Of a stretch of DNA of 30,142 nt, positions 1 to 7,476 are shown piece by piece. Within the stretch, counting starts at the first letter, position 1. Every line of letters starts with the position of its first letter. A program made the position numbers and the translations under genes. The notes beneath the pieces were generated by a model, which did no database searches, was not told where the DNA came from, and saw only the letters and a program-made list of their open reading frames with translations. This DNA comes from JBCBSS01 sp039819065. Its GTDB lineage: Bacteria > Bacteroidota > Bacteroidia > Cytophagales > Cyclobacteriaceae. The stretch spans positions 1 through 30,142 of the forward strand of contig JBCBSS010000097.1 of the NCBI GenBank assembly GCA_039819065.1. The letters are read 5' to 3'.

Positions 1-357
1 AAAGATATCGCAGTAAGAGATAGAATTAGCGACTTACTCTCCACTAGAAAAGTAGCTATTTATTTCGCTGACGATATTCATCAGGCTATACAGATCACCC
101 GATGGGAAGAATTTGATATCCTAATTGCAGATAAATCCTCAGGAAACAATGACAAGCGAGGATGGCTGGCATTAACAAATGCCAGCCATCAGATCGCAGA
201 AGTTCCGACGCTGTGCCTTGGTTTCTTAAAAAGTAAGAAGGATCAAAACATGGCAGATAGTATCGTAGAGTTGATACATGCAGTGGAAAAAGAACTTCAG
301 TTAATGGAAGAAATTGATGCCCTACTAGATAGGCAAGAAATAGCGCTGTCGGCGTAA
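1..357 (+). CDS. 3' end of a gene, receiver-like protein (partial)
   Basis: The reading frame is open from the first base of the window to a TAA at 355-357, so about 118 residues of a C-terminus are seen and the start lies outside. The visible part alternates hydrophobic strands and helices. It includes a segment reading FDILIADKSSG (about residues 38-48), which resembles the strand and acidic tip that holds the phosphoryl-acceptor Asp in response-regulator receiver domains. A helix rich in E, L and I closes the protein (about 85-118). No DNA-binding domain follows. A stand-alone or degenerate receiver-type signalling protein is a reasonable guess from pattern only. It could equally be an unrelated alpha/beta domain. 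The Lys of the receiver active site (before a Pro) is not evident. Confidence 0.6.
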   Translation, partial: KDIAVRDRISDLLSTRKVAIYFADDIHQAIQITRWEEFDILIADKSSGNNDKRGWLALTNASHQIAEVPTLCLGFLKSKKDQNMADSIVELIHAVEKELQLMEEIDALLDRQEIALSA

Positions 358-408
358 AAGATATGTTGTTAATCGTTGGTTTTATAATACTCAAAACGCC
401 CGCCTGAT

Positions 409-795
409 ATGTTGATAGTAGAGTACAACAACCTGGGAGCCCCTTTGATGGCTAAATTGACCATTCGTGGTTACGTAGATTGGTGTTTTCTCATGCAATC
501 TGAAGTCTTTCATGGTCCAATCAAACGTGAAAGCCACGAGGGCTCCCCTTTTTCCTTTTTCGTAGGCGACCCTGAAACCATTGGCGACAAAGAATTTGAT
601 TTCGACATTAGAGTAACTAATAGAACGGAGAAATCACAAACCTTCACTATAGAACTGGAATTCTATCAAGGAGATATTCGCCTGGACGAAAAATTTTATG
701 ACGAGTGGAGGATTGAGCCGGAAGAATCAGCTCGATACCTCGACACTATGACTGCTACCGCAGTCTACGCTCAACATACGCGGCACGGCCACTAA
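409..795 (+). CDS. Hypothetical protein, unknown family
   Basis: I do not recognise this family. The frame encodes 128 residues from the ATG at 409. A second in-frame ATG at 448 (residue 14) is preceded by GGGAGC eight bases upstream and gives 115 residues, so it may be the true start. There is no signal peptide or membrane segment. The body is rich in alternating beta-type segments and acidic residues (about residues 50-110), with a stretch reading FDFDIRVTNRTEKSQTFTIE that suggests a beta-sandwich. The tail is basic and histidine-rich (HTRHGH). The frame has no competing longer frame on the other strand and lies between two same-strand genes. It is probably real but is without function. Confidence 0.55.
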   Translation: MLIVEYNNLGAPLMAKLTIRGYVDWCFLMQSEVFHGPIKRESHEGSPFSFFVGDPETIGDKEFDFDIRVTNRTEKSQTFTIELEFYQGDIRLDEKFYDEWRIEPEESARYLDTMTATAVYAQHTRHGH

Positions 796-896
796 AGCTG
801 CCGGGTATCTTCATTCAAATTTTTATCATCAAGTTTAGAACTTTGCATTTTGTTGCTTATGTTGGCCGATGACAGCCCAGAAGCATCTTACTGCCT

Positions 897-1493
897 ATGT
901 TCTATAAAATCACACTACTCTTATTCTCTGTGCTCCTTGTTGGAGCAGCTTACGGACAAAACGCTGCTTTTGGTATCAAAGGAGGCCCTAGTGTAACTGC
1001 CTTTGGGGGTTTGGATAATGGGTTTTCTCCAAGACTAGCTTATCATGCTGGGCTTTTCACCAGAAGATCCATCAACGAGAAAATCAAAACGCAAACCGAA
1101 CTGACTTATTCCCTGCAAGGAGCACAAGACCAGTTCATTAGCGAATTCAGGTTCAATTATAGCTATGTTAACCTTGCTATGCTGGTAAATGTAAATATCG
1201 GGCAGGGCATTTTCGTTGATCTAGGAGGCCAGGGAGGGTATTTGGTTTCAGCCAAATCCAGAACAGGTGTATTCAAGGATGACGTCAGGGATAACGTCAA
1301 CAAGTGGGACTATGCCCTGGTGGGAGGCCTGAGCTACTACTTCAATGAAAGAGTTTCTTTTGCCGGAAGATACAACTATGGATTACGGGCGACCGCTACC
1401 GGTGCACCCGATCGCAATAGCAGGTTTCCCAACCGAGTCTTCCAATTTACCGTATTCTATGTCTTAGGAAGTAAAGGTAATTCGTCTGACTAA
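897..1493 (+). CDS. Small outer-membrane beta-barrel protein (PorT-like)
   Basis: The protein has 198 residues and opens with a typical signal peptide: a Lys near the N-terminus, a hydrophobic run over residues 5-18 and a likely cleavage site after AAYGQ (about 21). The rest is an alternation of amphipathic strands separated by turns. It starts with AFGIKGGPSVTAFGG and ends with strands of aromatic and small residues, as in the PorT/OmpA-like 'outer membrane beta-barrel' families common in Bacteroidota. Such proteins sit in the outer membrane. Some help type IX secretion, but nothing here shows that role. The last residues (FYVLGSKGNSSD) run past the final strand, so the C-terminus is not the usual terminal aromatic. 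The yccF-like gene follows 12 bases downstream and is probably co-transcribed. Confidence 0.75.
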   Translation: MFYKITLLLFSVLLVGAAYGQNAAFGIKGGPSVTAFGGLDNGFSPRLAYHAGLFTRRSINEKIKTQTELTYSLQGAQDQFISEFRFNYSYVNLAMLVNVNIGQGIFVDLGGQGGYLVSAKSRTGVFKDDVRDNVNKWDYALVGGLSYYFNERVSFAGRYNYGLRATATGAPDRNSRFPNRVFQFTVFYVLGSKGNSSD

Positions 1494-1505
1494 ATCGTTT
1501 TGTGC

Positions 1506-1883
1506 ATGAGCACTTTAGGTAATTTACTCTGGATCATTCTGGGAGGTTTCATCATATTTCTTGTTTATCTTCTTGGCTCTCTGATCCTTATGATCACGAT
1601 AATCGGCATCCCATTTGGAGTTCAAACTTTGAAATTAGCCGTTTTCGCCCTCATGCCCTTTGGTCGTGATGTACGTCCCGGGCAGCGGTCAGGAGGGTGT
1701 TTGTATCTGCTTATGAATATTATCTGGATTCTAATTACTGGGTTAGAATTGGCGATTCTCCATATTGTACTAGCCGTAATCTGCGGAATTACAATTATCG
1801 GGATACCCTTTGCGCGCCAGCATTTAAAAATGGCACATCTGGCTATCATGCCCTTCGGAATGGATATAGTGGATAAACCGTAG
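1506..1883 (+). CDS. yccF: YccF domain inner-membrane protein
   Basis: Starting at the ATG at 1506 (a TTG two codons earlier is less likely), this gives 125 residues with the duplicated YccF layout. Each repeat has one or two hydrophobic helices followed by a motif like IIGIPFGVQTLKLA...LMPFG (about residues 33-52) and IIGIPFARQHLKMAHLAIMPFG (about 98-119). The two Gly-Ile-Pro-Phe and Met-Pro-Phe-Gly motifs are diagnostic of the YccF/DUF307 family. The length is normal for the family. These are integral inner-membrane proteins, and no biochemical role is settled for them. It lies 12 bases after the outer-membrane barrel gene on the same strand. The opposite-strand frame over the same bases is a shadow. 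Confidence 0.88.
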   Translation: MSTLGNLLWIILGGFIIFLVYLLGSLILMITIIGIPFGVQTLKLAVFALMPFGRDVRPGQRSGGCLYLLMNIIWILITGLELAILHIVLAVICGITIIGIPFARQHLKMAHLAIMPFGMDIVDKP

Positions 1884-1980
1884 GGCAAATAATAACCTAA
1901 CCCATACTCGCTGAGACTAACATTCTGGTTTTTTTGAGGTATTCAAAACTACAGTGTCTTTCAAAGACTTAATATTTTAT

Positions 1981-2124
1981 TTTCAAACACACAATTGGAT
2001 GACATTGGTTGAAGTTGGTTGGCAGTTCCGTCGCTCTGGAGAGTTTTCCCCTAATGTTAGGGGAAATACAAAGGGGTAAGAATAGCGAAGGTTTTCAACG
2101 TGTTATAAAAACAAGTCATAAGCA
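1981..2124 (+). repeat. Intergenic repeat A, copy 1
   Basis: This 144-base segment reappears, inverted, at 11674-11819 with about 85 percent identity by eye. The central 52 bases (2035-2086) are identical to 11712-11763. The core holds a 10-bp palindrome, TTTCCCCTAATGTTAGGGGAAA-like (arms of 10 with a 2-base centre), followed by an AAAGGGG stretch. No open frame of useful length is shared by both copies, so this looks like a non-coding dispersed element. It fills part of the 577-base gap 1884-2460. Confidence 0.8.
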
Positions 2125-2150
2125 AAGAATCTTATCAGTTACCTGACCTA

Positions 2151-2212
2151 GTCGTAGCGTCCGCTACGACCCTCCTATTATAGATCTTAGGACCGCTACA
2201 CTTAACCTAAGA
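2151..2212. other. Two hairpin-forming palindromes in gap
   Basis: Bases 2151-2170 are GTCGTAGCG, a 2-base centre, then CGCTACGAC, a perfect inverted repeat. Bases 2185-2191 (TCTTAGG) pair with 2206-2212 (CCTAAGA). There is no T-tract, so these are not convincing terminators. The role is unknown. They lie between repeat A and repeat B. Confidence 0.5.
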
Positions 2213-2250
2213 CCAGGACGGGGACGTAAATCTTTAGGTTTTCCTGATCA

Positions 2251-2355
2251 TCTATTTATTTCTATTTACTTCTACATGTTTCCAGTTTCTAACTTCTAAC
2301 CTCCATTATCCACTGGATTGCTTCATTCTCCTGCTTCGGATTCGCAATGACAACC
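2251..2355 (+). repeat. Intergenic repeat B, copy 1
   Basis: This is a pyrimidine-rich stretch (TTCTATTTACTTCTACAT and so on). It is followed by a REP-like unit with arms GATTGC (2316-2321) and GCAAT (2344-2348). The same order of parts appears in the same orientation at 11923-12028. The end of the unit (ACTGGATTGCTTC and TCGCAATGACA) is shared by both copies. The copies diverge in between, so this is an old or fast-changing element. Confidence 0.65.
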
Positions 2356-2460
2356 AGCATCCACCCACTTTATCTCAATATTTTCAAATCATTAACTTTC
2401 ATTAACAAATTAACCTCGTATTGCTGATTTCGTTAGTTTTATTGTACCTCAACCACCAAA

Positions 2461-2649
2461 ATGATGTTTAATACGACTAACAAAAACGAGATCATTGAGT
2501 CTCTCGATGTGCTTGATCAGGATCAGGCAGAAAAAGTACTCAAGTTTATCAAAGGAATTCTTTATGCTGGAAAAGACGAAGAAGACTACCAAAACTTCAA
2601 AGCGCGGGCGATGAAAGAGATCAACGAAGCGCTCAAGAAGCATATCTGA
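2461..2649 (+). CDS. Small hypothetical protein (62 aa)
   Basis: A short reading frame starts at an ATG pair (2461 or 2464). The product is helical and highly charged: NKNEIIESLDVLDQDQAEKVLKFIKGIL near the N-terminus, then an acidic linker, then a basic C-terminal helix (KARAMKEINEALKKHI). Short proteins with 'I.sL..LdqdqaekvL.fIk' helices are common in Bacteroidota and resemble the N-terminal part of some antitoxin-like or DUF2281-type proteins. I see no toxin gene next to it. It has no signal peptide or membrane helix. The next gene is convergent (2724). It is probably real on composition alone, with function unknown. Confidence 0.55.
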   Translation: MMFNTTNKNEIIESLDVLDQDQAEKVLKFIKGILYAGKDEEDYQNFKARAMKEINEALKKHI

Positions 2650-2723
2650 TCTTCGTTTTCCTTTCTGGCTAATTCCCCACGGATAGCTATCAAAGCTTTC
2701 CGACTGGATCACTTACCCTCTTA

Positions 2724-3752
2724 TCAATGGTGAGTTACATAACTCTCCCACCGCTCTATTACACCCTTAAAATCATCAGGAAGTTCCGAATCAAACTGGA
2801 TGAACTCCTTACTCCTCGGGTGGACAAACCCTAGAGATTTGGCGTGCAGTGCTTGTCTGGGCATTACTTTGAAACAATTATCTACGAATGATTTATACTT
2901 TGAGAATTGTGTGCCCTTAAGCACACTGTCACCACCATAAGTAGCGTCATTGAAAAGTGTATGACCCAGGTACTTCATGTGAGCCCTTATTTGGTGCGTT
3001 CTCCCTGTTTCTAAATTACATTGTACCAGGGATACATATCTTAGTCTCTTTAATACTTTATAGTGTGTAATGGCATGACGCCCAAAATCACCTTCTGGAA
3101 AGGTAGCAGTGACGCGGCGGTCCTTTAAGCTTCTTCCTAGGTTCACATCAATAGTACCTTCTTCCGAATCAGGCTCTCCCCAGACCAAAGCATAGTAGGT
3201 TCTCTCGATAGAATGATCGAAAAACTGCTTAGCCAAGCCATTTAGAGCGGTTTCTGTTTTGGCAATGACCAGAAGCCCCGAAGTGTCCTTGTCTATTCTA
3301 TGCACCAAACCGGGCCGTCCTTCATTACCTTCCATCTCTGGTAGTTGATTGAAATGGTAGACCAAAGCATTCACCAACGTTCCTGTCCAATTGTTGTAAG
3401 CCGGGTGTACAACCATGCCAGCAGGCTTGTTAACCACCAGTAAGTGCTCATCCTCAAAGACAATATTTAGAGGAATGTTTTCTGGGACGACCTCGGTGTC
3501 ACGAGGTGGTTCTGGCAATGAGATGGTTATGATATCGTTGGGCCGTACTTTGTAGTTGGGCTTGATGGACTGCTCATTGACTAATACAAAGCCATCTTTT
3601 ATGCCTTGTTGCAGCTTATTGCGTGTAACGTTTGGCAACCGATCCATGAGAAACTTATCGATTCTCAACAAGGTTTGCTTGGGGTCTGCTACAATCTTGT
3701 GATGCTCAAACAGCTCATCACTTTCTTCTATATCGTAAGGTTCTTCTGACAT
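2724..3752 (-). CDS. RluA/RluD-family 23S rRNA pseudouridine synthase
   Basis: The protein has 342 residues, slightly longer than E. coli RluD. An N-terminal S4-like RNA-binding domain (about residues 28-85, with RIDKFLMDRLPNVTRNKLQQGIKDG and VNEQSIKPNYKVRPND segments) precedes the catalytic domain. The active-site motif HRIDKDTSGL lies at residues 151-160, and Asp154 is the catalytic aspartate expected for the family. Other conserved blocks are VVNKPAGMVVHP (107-118), ERTYYALVWG and the C-terminal GRTHQIRAHMKYLGHTLFND. The enzyme isomerises uridine to pseudouridine in rRNA. RluD-like specificity (helix 69 of 23S rRNA) is inferred from the presence of the S4 domain, so RluC or RluA types are not excluded. 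It stands alone. Its 5' side is followed by a palindromic element. Confidence 0.93.
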   Translation of the reverse strand: MSEEPYDIEESDELFEHHKIVADPKQTLLRIDKFLMDRLPNVTRNKLQQGIKDGFVLVNEQSIKPNYKVRPNDIITISLPEPPRDTEVVPENIPLNIVFEDEHLLVVNKPAGMVVHPAYNNWTGTLVNALVYHFNQLPEMEGNEGRPGLVHRIDKDTSGLLVIAKTETALNGLAKQFFDHSIERTYYALVWGEPDSEEGTIDVNLGRSLKDRRVTATFPEGDFGRHAITHYKVLKRLRYVSLVQCNLETGRTHQIRAHMKYLGHTLFNDATYGGDSVLKGTQFSKYKSFVDNCFKVMPRQALHAKSLGFVHPRSKEFIQFDSELPDDFKGVIERWESYVTHH

Positions 3753-3768
3753 CAGTTTACAAAACTAA

Positions 3769-3937
3769 CTAGAGTCTGTCTATAAAGTCGCCTGGCTGCG
3801 TTATACTCGTTCAAAAAATACTCGATTACCCGAGTAAACCTGCCTTTGCCGGTAGGCGGGCTCCGCTTTTTCGAACTTCGAAAGCCTTGACAGACGACTT
3901 TCTAGCTCAGACTCCCTACTTTATGGACAGACACTAA
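3769..3937. repeat. MITE-like palindromic element
   Basis: The left end AGTCTGTCTATAAAGT (about 3773-3788) is matched on the opposite strand by the right end ACTTTATGGACAGACA (about 3918-3933), with 14 of 16 positions agreeing. Just inside the right end, GACAGACGACTTTC (about 3889-3902) is a second inverted match to the left AAAGTCGCCTGGC stretch. The middle has short GC-rich palindromes (CCTGCC...GGTAGGCGGG). No coding frame is present. This nested inverted-repeat structure is typical of a non-autonomous mobile or REP-type element. It separates the rluA-type gene from the EamA gene. The exact ends and any target duplication are not certain; ACTAAC/CTAACT flanks occur on both sides. Confidence 0.6.
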
Positions 3938-3989
3938 CTAGATCCAAAAGAAAAGTAAGGTAGTAAACAAACCAATATGAGGTAAACTC

Positions 3990-3997
3990 TATATTTG
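3990..3997 (+). promoter_or_regulatory. Candidate -7 box TATATTTG for EamA gene
   Basis: The sequence fits the Bacteroidota -7 consensus TAnnTTTG exactly and ends six bases before the ATG at 4004, which would give a leaderless or nearly leaderless transcript. No clear TTG is found at the -33 position, so chance is possible. It argues against a start at the TTG at 3995, which lies inside the box. Confidence 0.35.
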
Positions 3998-4003
3998 ATA
4001 GGT

Positions 4004-4873
4004 ATGAATGATCGGCTTAAACAAATACTCGAGCTTAATCTAGCGACACTTTTTATTTCCACCTCAGGGGTATTGGGAAGAACCATAACCGTTCCTGTGC
4101 CTTTGACAGTATTGATCAGGTGTGTGATTGGCATTGTGTTTTTGTGGATTATACTCAAGCTTTTGAAGACCGATTTGAAAATTGACTTTTTCAAGCACAA
4201 GTGGTTTTTCCTTTTTGGAGGCATCCTAATTACTGGTCATTGGGTCACTTATTTCTATGCCCTCCAATACTCTAATGTGGCGATTGGCATGATATCACTC
4301 TTTACCTTTCCAATCATTACCACCTTTTTAGAACCACTCTTTTTCAAAGTGAGGATATCAATATTTAATCTCATCTCATCTGCATTGGTGATTACTGGGG
4401 TGGTCATTCTGGTGCCAGAATTTAGCTTGGGTAATGAAGTAACGGTAGGGATACTCTTTGGGATTCTGTCAGCCCTGGTCTACTCTATTCGCAACTTGTT
4501 GAACAAGCGATATATCAAAATATACAGCGGGTCCGCCATTATGTTCTATCAGTTGGTGATTTCGATAGTTATTATGCTGCCGACCTTACTTATTTATCCG
4601 TTGGAAGTGTCTACCGATCAAATGTGGCTTCTTTTGTTACTGGGGCTTTTTACAACCGCATTAGGTCATACGCTTTTTTTACGGAGCTTGAGTCATTTCA
4701 CAGCCAGTACTGCCAGCATCATCGCCAGTCTTCAACCGGTCTACGGAATTATTCTAGGCGTAATATTGATCAACGAAACCGTAGAACCCGCTGTTTATAT
4801 CGGGGGCTCACTCATCTTGATCACCGTGGTGGCTCAGAGTGCTAAGGAGTTACTCGGTAACAAATCTGCTTGA
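4004..4873 (+). CDS. EamA/DMT-family transporter
   Basis: From the ATG at 4004 the protein has 289 residues, the normal size for ten-helix drug/metabolite transporters with two EamA domains. Hydrophobic helices can be followed along the whole length. The first EamA unit includes the ISTSGVLGRTI, RCVIGIVFLW and GHWVTYFYALQYSNVAIGMIS segments (about residues 18-100). The second starts near ILSALVYSIRNLLNKRYIK and ends with ASTASIIASLQPVYGIILGVILINE, the usual conserved penultimate helix. The protein sits in the inner membrane and exports or imports small metabolites; the substrate cannot be read from sequence. The PLP enzyme gene starts 8 bases downstream, so the two are probably one operon. 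Transport of an amino acid or amine related to that enzyme is only a guess. Confidence 0.9.
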   Translation: MNDRLKQILELNLATLFISTSGVLGRTITVPVPLTVLIRCVIGIVFLWIILKLLKTDLKIDFFKHKWFFLFGGILITGHWVTYFYALQYSNVAIGMISLFTFPIITTFLEPLFFKVRISIFNLISSALVITGVVILVPEFSLGNEVTVGILFGILSALVYSIRNLLNKRYIKIYSGSAIMFYQLVISIVIMLPTLLIYPLEVSTDQMWLLLLLGLFTTALGHTLFLRSLSHFTASTASIIASLQPVYGIILGVILINETVEPAVYIGGSLILITVVAQSAKELLGNKSA

Positions 4874-4881
4874 CTTTTTTC

Positions 4882-5799
4882 ATGCTGCCCATTTACCAAG
4901 CACCGGTCATTCAGGAAATCAATGAGCCTTTGTTTCAAGCTAAGGGCATCAGGCTGTTCATCAAAAGAGAAGATCTTATACACCCCGAAGTATCTGGTAA
5001 CAAATGGCGTAAGTTGAAATATAACTTACTGCAGGCTCGTGAATTAGGCAAAAAAACACTACTCACTTTTGGTGGTGCTTTTTCTAATCACATTTATGCC
5101 ACGGCTGCCGCAGCTAAGGAAGCTGGATTTAAGAGTATTGGCATAATCAGAGGAGAAGAAACGCTGCCACTGAATCCCACTTTAGTATTTGCTCAATCTT
5201 GTGGGATGCAACTAGAATACATATCACGTTCGGCCTATCGAGAAAAGAAATCAGAAATTTTTTTGAATTCGCTTATGGAAAAGTTCGGTGACTTTCATCT
5301 TATACCTGAAGGCGGCTCTAACAGACAAGCTGTTCAAGGATGTGCCGAACTAGTTGAAGAGGTGAAAGAGCCTTATGACCATTGGGTAGTGAGTGTTGGA
5401 ACGGGAGGAACAATGGCAGGGATCATTTGTGGATTAGCAGGGAAGAGCAACGTGATTGGCACATCTGCTTTAAAAGGGGGAGATTTCTTAACCGAAGAAG
5501 TTAGAGGGTTGATGCTATCTCATGATACTCGGCCGTTTGACAACTGGCGCATTGAGACCGAATATCACTTTGGCGGATATGCGAAGATAAACGATGAGTT
5601 AGTGACCTTCATTAATGAATTTAAAAGCAATCATCATATTCAACTAGACCCTGTTTACACGGGTAAAATGATGATGGCTATATATGATATCGCAAAAAAG
5701 GGAGCATTTAAAAAAGGGGAAAGTATCCTCGCCATCCATACGGGTGGGCTACAAGGAATTAAAGGAATCAACGCACGCTATGGCGATATGCTACATTGA
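4882..5799 (+). CDS. PLP-dependent D-cysteine desulfhydrase/ACC deaminase family protein
   Basis: From the ATG at 4882 (a TTG at 4870 overlaps the previous stop) the product has 305 residues. It has the fold-type II PLP layout of the ACC deaminase/D-cysteine desulfhydrase family. The PLP lysine is Lys41 in SGNKWRKLKY, the substrate loop is GGAFSNH (64-70), and the phosphate-cradling glycine loop is VGTGGTMAG further on. The C-terminal HTGGLQG block is also family-typical. The expected reaction is removal of ammonia from a small amino acid, with D-cysteine (giving pyruvate, sulfide and ammonia) or 1-aminocyclopropane-1-carboxylate as known substrates. I cannot tell these apart reliably by eye. 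Its close spacing to the EamA transporter suggests shared transcription. It ends 14 bases before the convergent tetR gene. Confidence 0.85.
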   Translation: MLPIYQAPVIQEINEPLFQAKGIRLFIKREDLIHPEVSGNKWRKLKYNLLQARELGKKTLLTFGGAFSNHIYATAAAAKEAGFKSIGIIRGEETLPLNPTLVFAQSCGMQLEYISRSAYREKKSEIFLNSLMEKFGDFHLIPEGGSNRQAVQGCAELVEEVKEPYDHWVVSVGTGGTMAGIICGLAGKSNVIGTSALKGGDFLTEEVRGLMLSHDTRPFDNWRIETEYHFGGYAKINDELVTFINEFKSNHHIQLDPVYTGKMMMAIYDIAKKGAFKKGESILAIHTGGLQGIKGINARYGDMLH

Positions 5800-5813
5800 G
5801 TGAATGATAGCTC

Positions 5814-6485
5814 TTAACCACCATCCATCTCCAAAATGCCTCTCGTTAGTTGGATGAGATAGGACTTCCAGTCTTTGAGATCCACTTTGTGGATTGTTTC
5901 GCGTTCTTTACCACCGAAAATATTCAACTTCACATAGCCGGCTATCAACGCCCAGGCAGTCAGGTAAATCATTTCCGGCTGTAACTGGTTTTTAATGCTG
6001 CCCTCAGCTACGCCCTCTCTGATTTCACGTACCACAATGTCTATAGGTAGGTTATGTATGTCACGTATCTTGGCAAAGTGCATACTATTTTCAACACTTT
6101 CTGGGAGTTTCGTCTTAGAAGAAGGAGAATTCGCACTACGAATAAGTGACATATAGTTAAAGAGTGCTTCATGATAGTGAAAATGCCTTTCGCTAAAATC
6201 AAGATAACCTTCGAGAATGAGTATCACCCTTTCCGCAGCCGTCTTCTTTTTATTGTCGGCGATAATCTGATGATATAAGTCGATGAGTAATCGAAAAGCA
6301 CGGTAAGTGATGGCCAAATAAAGGTCTTCTTTGCTCTTAAAGTAGAAATACAATGAAGCCTTACTCATTCCTACCTCGGCAGCCACCATCTCCATTTTAG
6401 CGTAGTCATAACCTTCCGCGAAGAATACCTTCTCCGCAGCATCGATGATCTTTTCTTCTTTTAACTGTCTTTTTTGAGAAACCAT
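5814..6485 (-). CDS. TetR/AcrR-family transcriptional regulator
   Basis: The protein has 223 residues with an N-terminal TetR helix-turn-helix (about residues 9-58): EEKIIDAAEKVFFAEGYDYAKM, then VAAEVGMSKASLYFYFKSKEDLY, an excellent match to the family. The C-terminal ligand domain is helical and variable. The gene diverges from the acyl-CoA operon at 6704. The 218-bp region between them holds two near-identical 19-bp sites, one beside each start codon. Repression of itself and of the operon, released by an acyl-CoA or related ligand, is the likely role. This is inferred from layout and from the frequent use of TetR proteins for fatty-acid genes; the ligand is unknown. It ends 14 bases from the convergent PLP-enzyme gene. 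Confidence 0.92.
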   Translation of the reverse strand: MVSQKRQLKEEKIIDAAEKVFFAEGYDYAKMEMVAAEVGMSKASLYFYFKSKEDLYLAITYRAFRLLIDLYHQIIADNKKKTAAERVILILEGYLDFSERHFHYHEALFNYMSLIRSANSPSSKTKLPESVENSMHFAKIRDIHNLPIDIVVREIREGVAEGSIKNQLQPEMIYLTAWALIAGYVKLNIFGGKERETIHKVDLKDWKSYLIQLTRGILEMDGG

Positions 6486-6488
6486 ATT

Positions 6489-6507
6489 ATTCGACTCATG
6501 GTCAAAT
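6489..6507 (-). promoter_or_regulatory. Candidate TetR operator, tetR side
   Basis: ATTCGACTCATGGTCAAAT is an imperfect inverted repeat (ATTCGAC paired with GTCAAAT, six of seven positions). It lies 3 bases upstream of the tetR start codon and matches the site at 6677-6695 in 16 of 19 positions. Binding here would block tetR transcription or initiation. Confidence 0.55.
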
Positions 6508-6546
6508 TAGTGAAAAAACGCTCAATCATCAACAGATTAAAATCAA

Positions 6547-6554
6547 CAAAGCTA
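6547..6554 (-). promoter_or_regulatory. Candidate -7 box TAGCTTTG for tetR gene
   Basis: On the minus strand this reads TAGCTTTG, an exact match to TAnnTTTG. It lies about 60 bases upstream of the tetR start, leaving the operator at 6489-6507 inside the transcribed leader. No well-placed -33 TTG is obvious. Confidence 0.35.
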
Positions 6555-6676
6555 CAAATTGACTATTTTTTGCCCTTTAGTGTTAATTTATTACCATTTG
6601 ATGTCATCAGCCATAAACCCGCTTACAGCTCCTTGTATTAGCCGAGGTATTATGAATTACCGGCAATATTTTATAA

Positions 6677-6695
6677 ATTCGACTCAAAGTCAATT
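6677..6695 (+). promoter_or_regulatory. Candidate TetR operator, operon side
   Basis: ATTCGACTCAAAGTCAATT lies 8 bases upstream of the ATG of the first operon gene and matches the tetR-side site in 16 of 19 positions. The central GACTCA..GTCAA core is shared. Its placement just ahead of the first gene is what a repressor site would need. Confidence 0.55.
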
Positions 6696-6703
6696 TTATA
6701 CAC

Positions 6704-7471
6704 ATGCAAATTCAAGATAAGTTTCGATTAGATAATAAAGTGGCTATCGTGACCGGTGCTAGTAAGGGCATCGGCGAGTCTATTGCCAGGGCTTTGGGAG
6801 AGCAGGGAGCTAAAGTAGTGGTATCCAGTAGAAAGCAAGAGGCTGTTGATGCTGTTGTGAATGATTTCAAATCACAAGGCATTGAGGCCATTGGAATAGC
6901 CGCACATATGGGTGATCCGGAGCAAATAGAAGCACTGGCAAAACAGGCCATTGATGCCTATGGTGGTATAGACATCATTGTGAATAACGCAGCGGCCAAT
7001 CCGGTTTATGGACCTATTCTGGATACCGATGATGATGTATTCGATAAGATCATGCAGGTCAATGTGAAAGGGCCATTGGCGCTGGCTAAGCGGGCACATG
7101 CTTCAATGAAATCACGGGGAGGTGGATCAGTGATCAATATCAGCAGCATCGAAGGAATATCTCCCGGTCAAGGTCTGGGGTTGTACAGTGTAAGCAAGTC
7201 GGCGTTAATATCACTAACCAAGGTACAGGCACGAGAATGGGGCGCCGATAACATTCGGGTGAATGTCATTTGTCCCGGGTTGGTGAAGACCAAGTTTAGC
7301 GAAGCCTTAACCAGCAACGATAAAGTATTACAATATGTGATGGCTAAGCAAGCCTTGAACATGGTTTCCGAGCCAGATGACATGGCCGGATTGGCACTCT
7401 TCCTTGCTTCTGAAGCAGCTCAGTTTTGTACTGGTGGCGTCTATGTCGCCGACGGAGGTTATACTATCTAA
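6704..7471 (+). CDS. Short-chain dehydrogenase/reductase (DHRS4/LvaD-like)
   Basis: The product has 255 residues, a complete classical SDR. The dinucleotide-binding motif TGASKGIG is at 17-24, NNAA at 94-97, the catalytic Ser near 147 and the Tyr161-x3-Lys165 pair in YSVSK. The stretch from NPVYGPILDTDDDVFDKIMQ to SVINISSIEG closely follows the pattern of DHRS4-type carbonyl reductases. The expected reaction is NAD(P)(H)-dependent keto/hydroxy interconversion on an acyl-CoA or related carbonyl. As the first gene of an operon with an ACAD10/11-like dehydrogenase and an APH-fold kinase, it occupies the place of LvaD, the enzyme that reduces 4-ketovaleryl-CoA to 4-hydroxyvaleryl-CoA in Pseudomonas putida. 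That specific substrate is inferred. The next gene begins 5 bases after its stop. Confidence 0.9.
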   Translation: MQIQDKFRLDNKVAIVTGASKGIGESIARALGEQGAKVVVSSRKQEAVDAVVNDFKSQGIEAIGIAAHMGDPEQIEALAKQAIDAYGGIDIIVNNAAANPVYGPILDTDDDVFDKIMQVNVKGPLALAKRAHASMKSRGGGSVINISSIEGISPGQGLGLYSVSKSALISLTKVQAREWGADNIRVNVICPGLVKTKFSEALTSNDKVLQYVMAKQALNMVSEPDDMAGLALFLASEAAQFCTGGVYVADGGYTI

Positions 7472-7476
7472 TCGTC

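Noticed and set aside
95..394. Minus-strand open frame of 99 codons
   Set aside because: It overlaps the clear plus-strand 3' gene end (1-357) and has no protein-like pattern, so it is a shadow.
1622..1888. Minus-strand frame over yccF
   Set aside because: It is antisense to a recognised YccF family gene and has no family resemblance.
2251..2355. CRISPR-like repetition in the pyrimidine-rich stretch
   Set aside because: There are no regularly spaced repeats with distinct spacers and no cas gene in the window. The repetition is low-complexity and dispersed.
7426..7476. Longer N-terminus for the acyl-CoA dehydrogenase
   Set aside because: The upstream ATG lies inside the SDR gene and would add a Trp/Arg-rich stretch foreign to the family. 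The ATG at 7477 gives the usual start.
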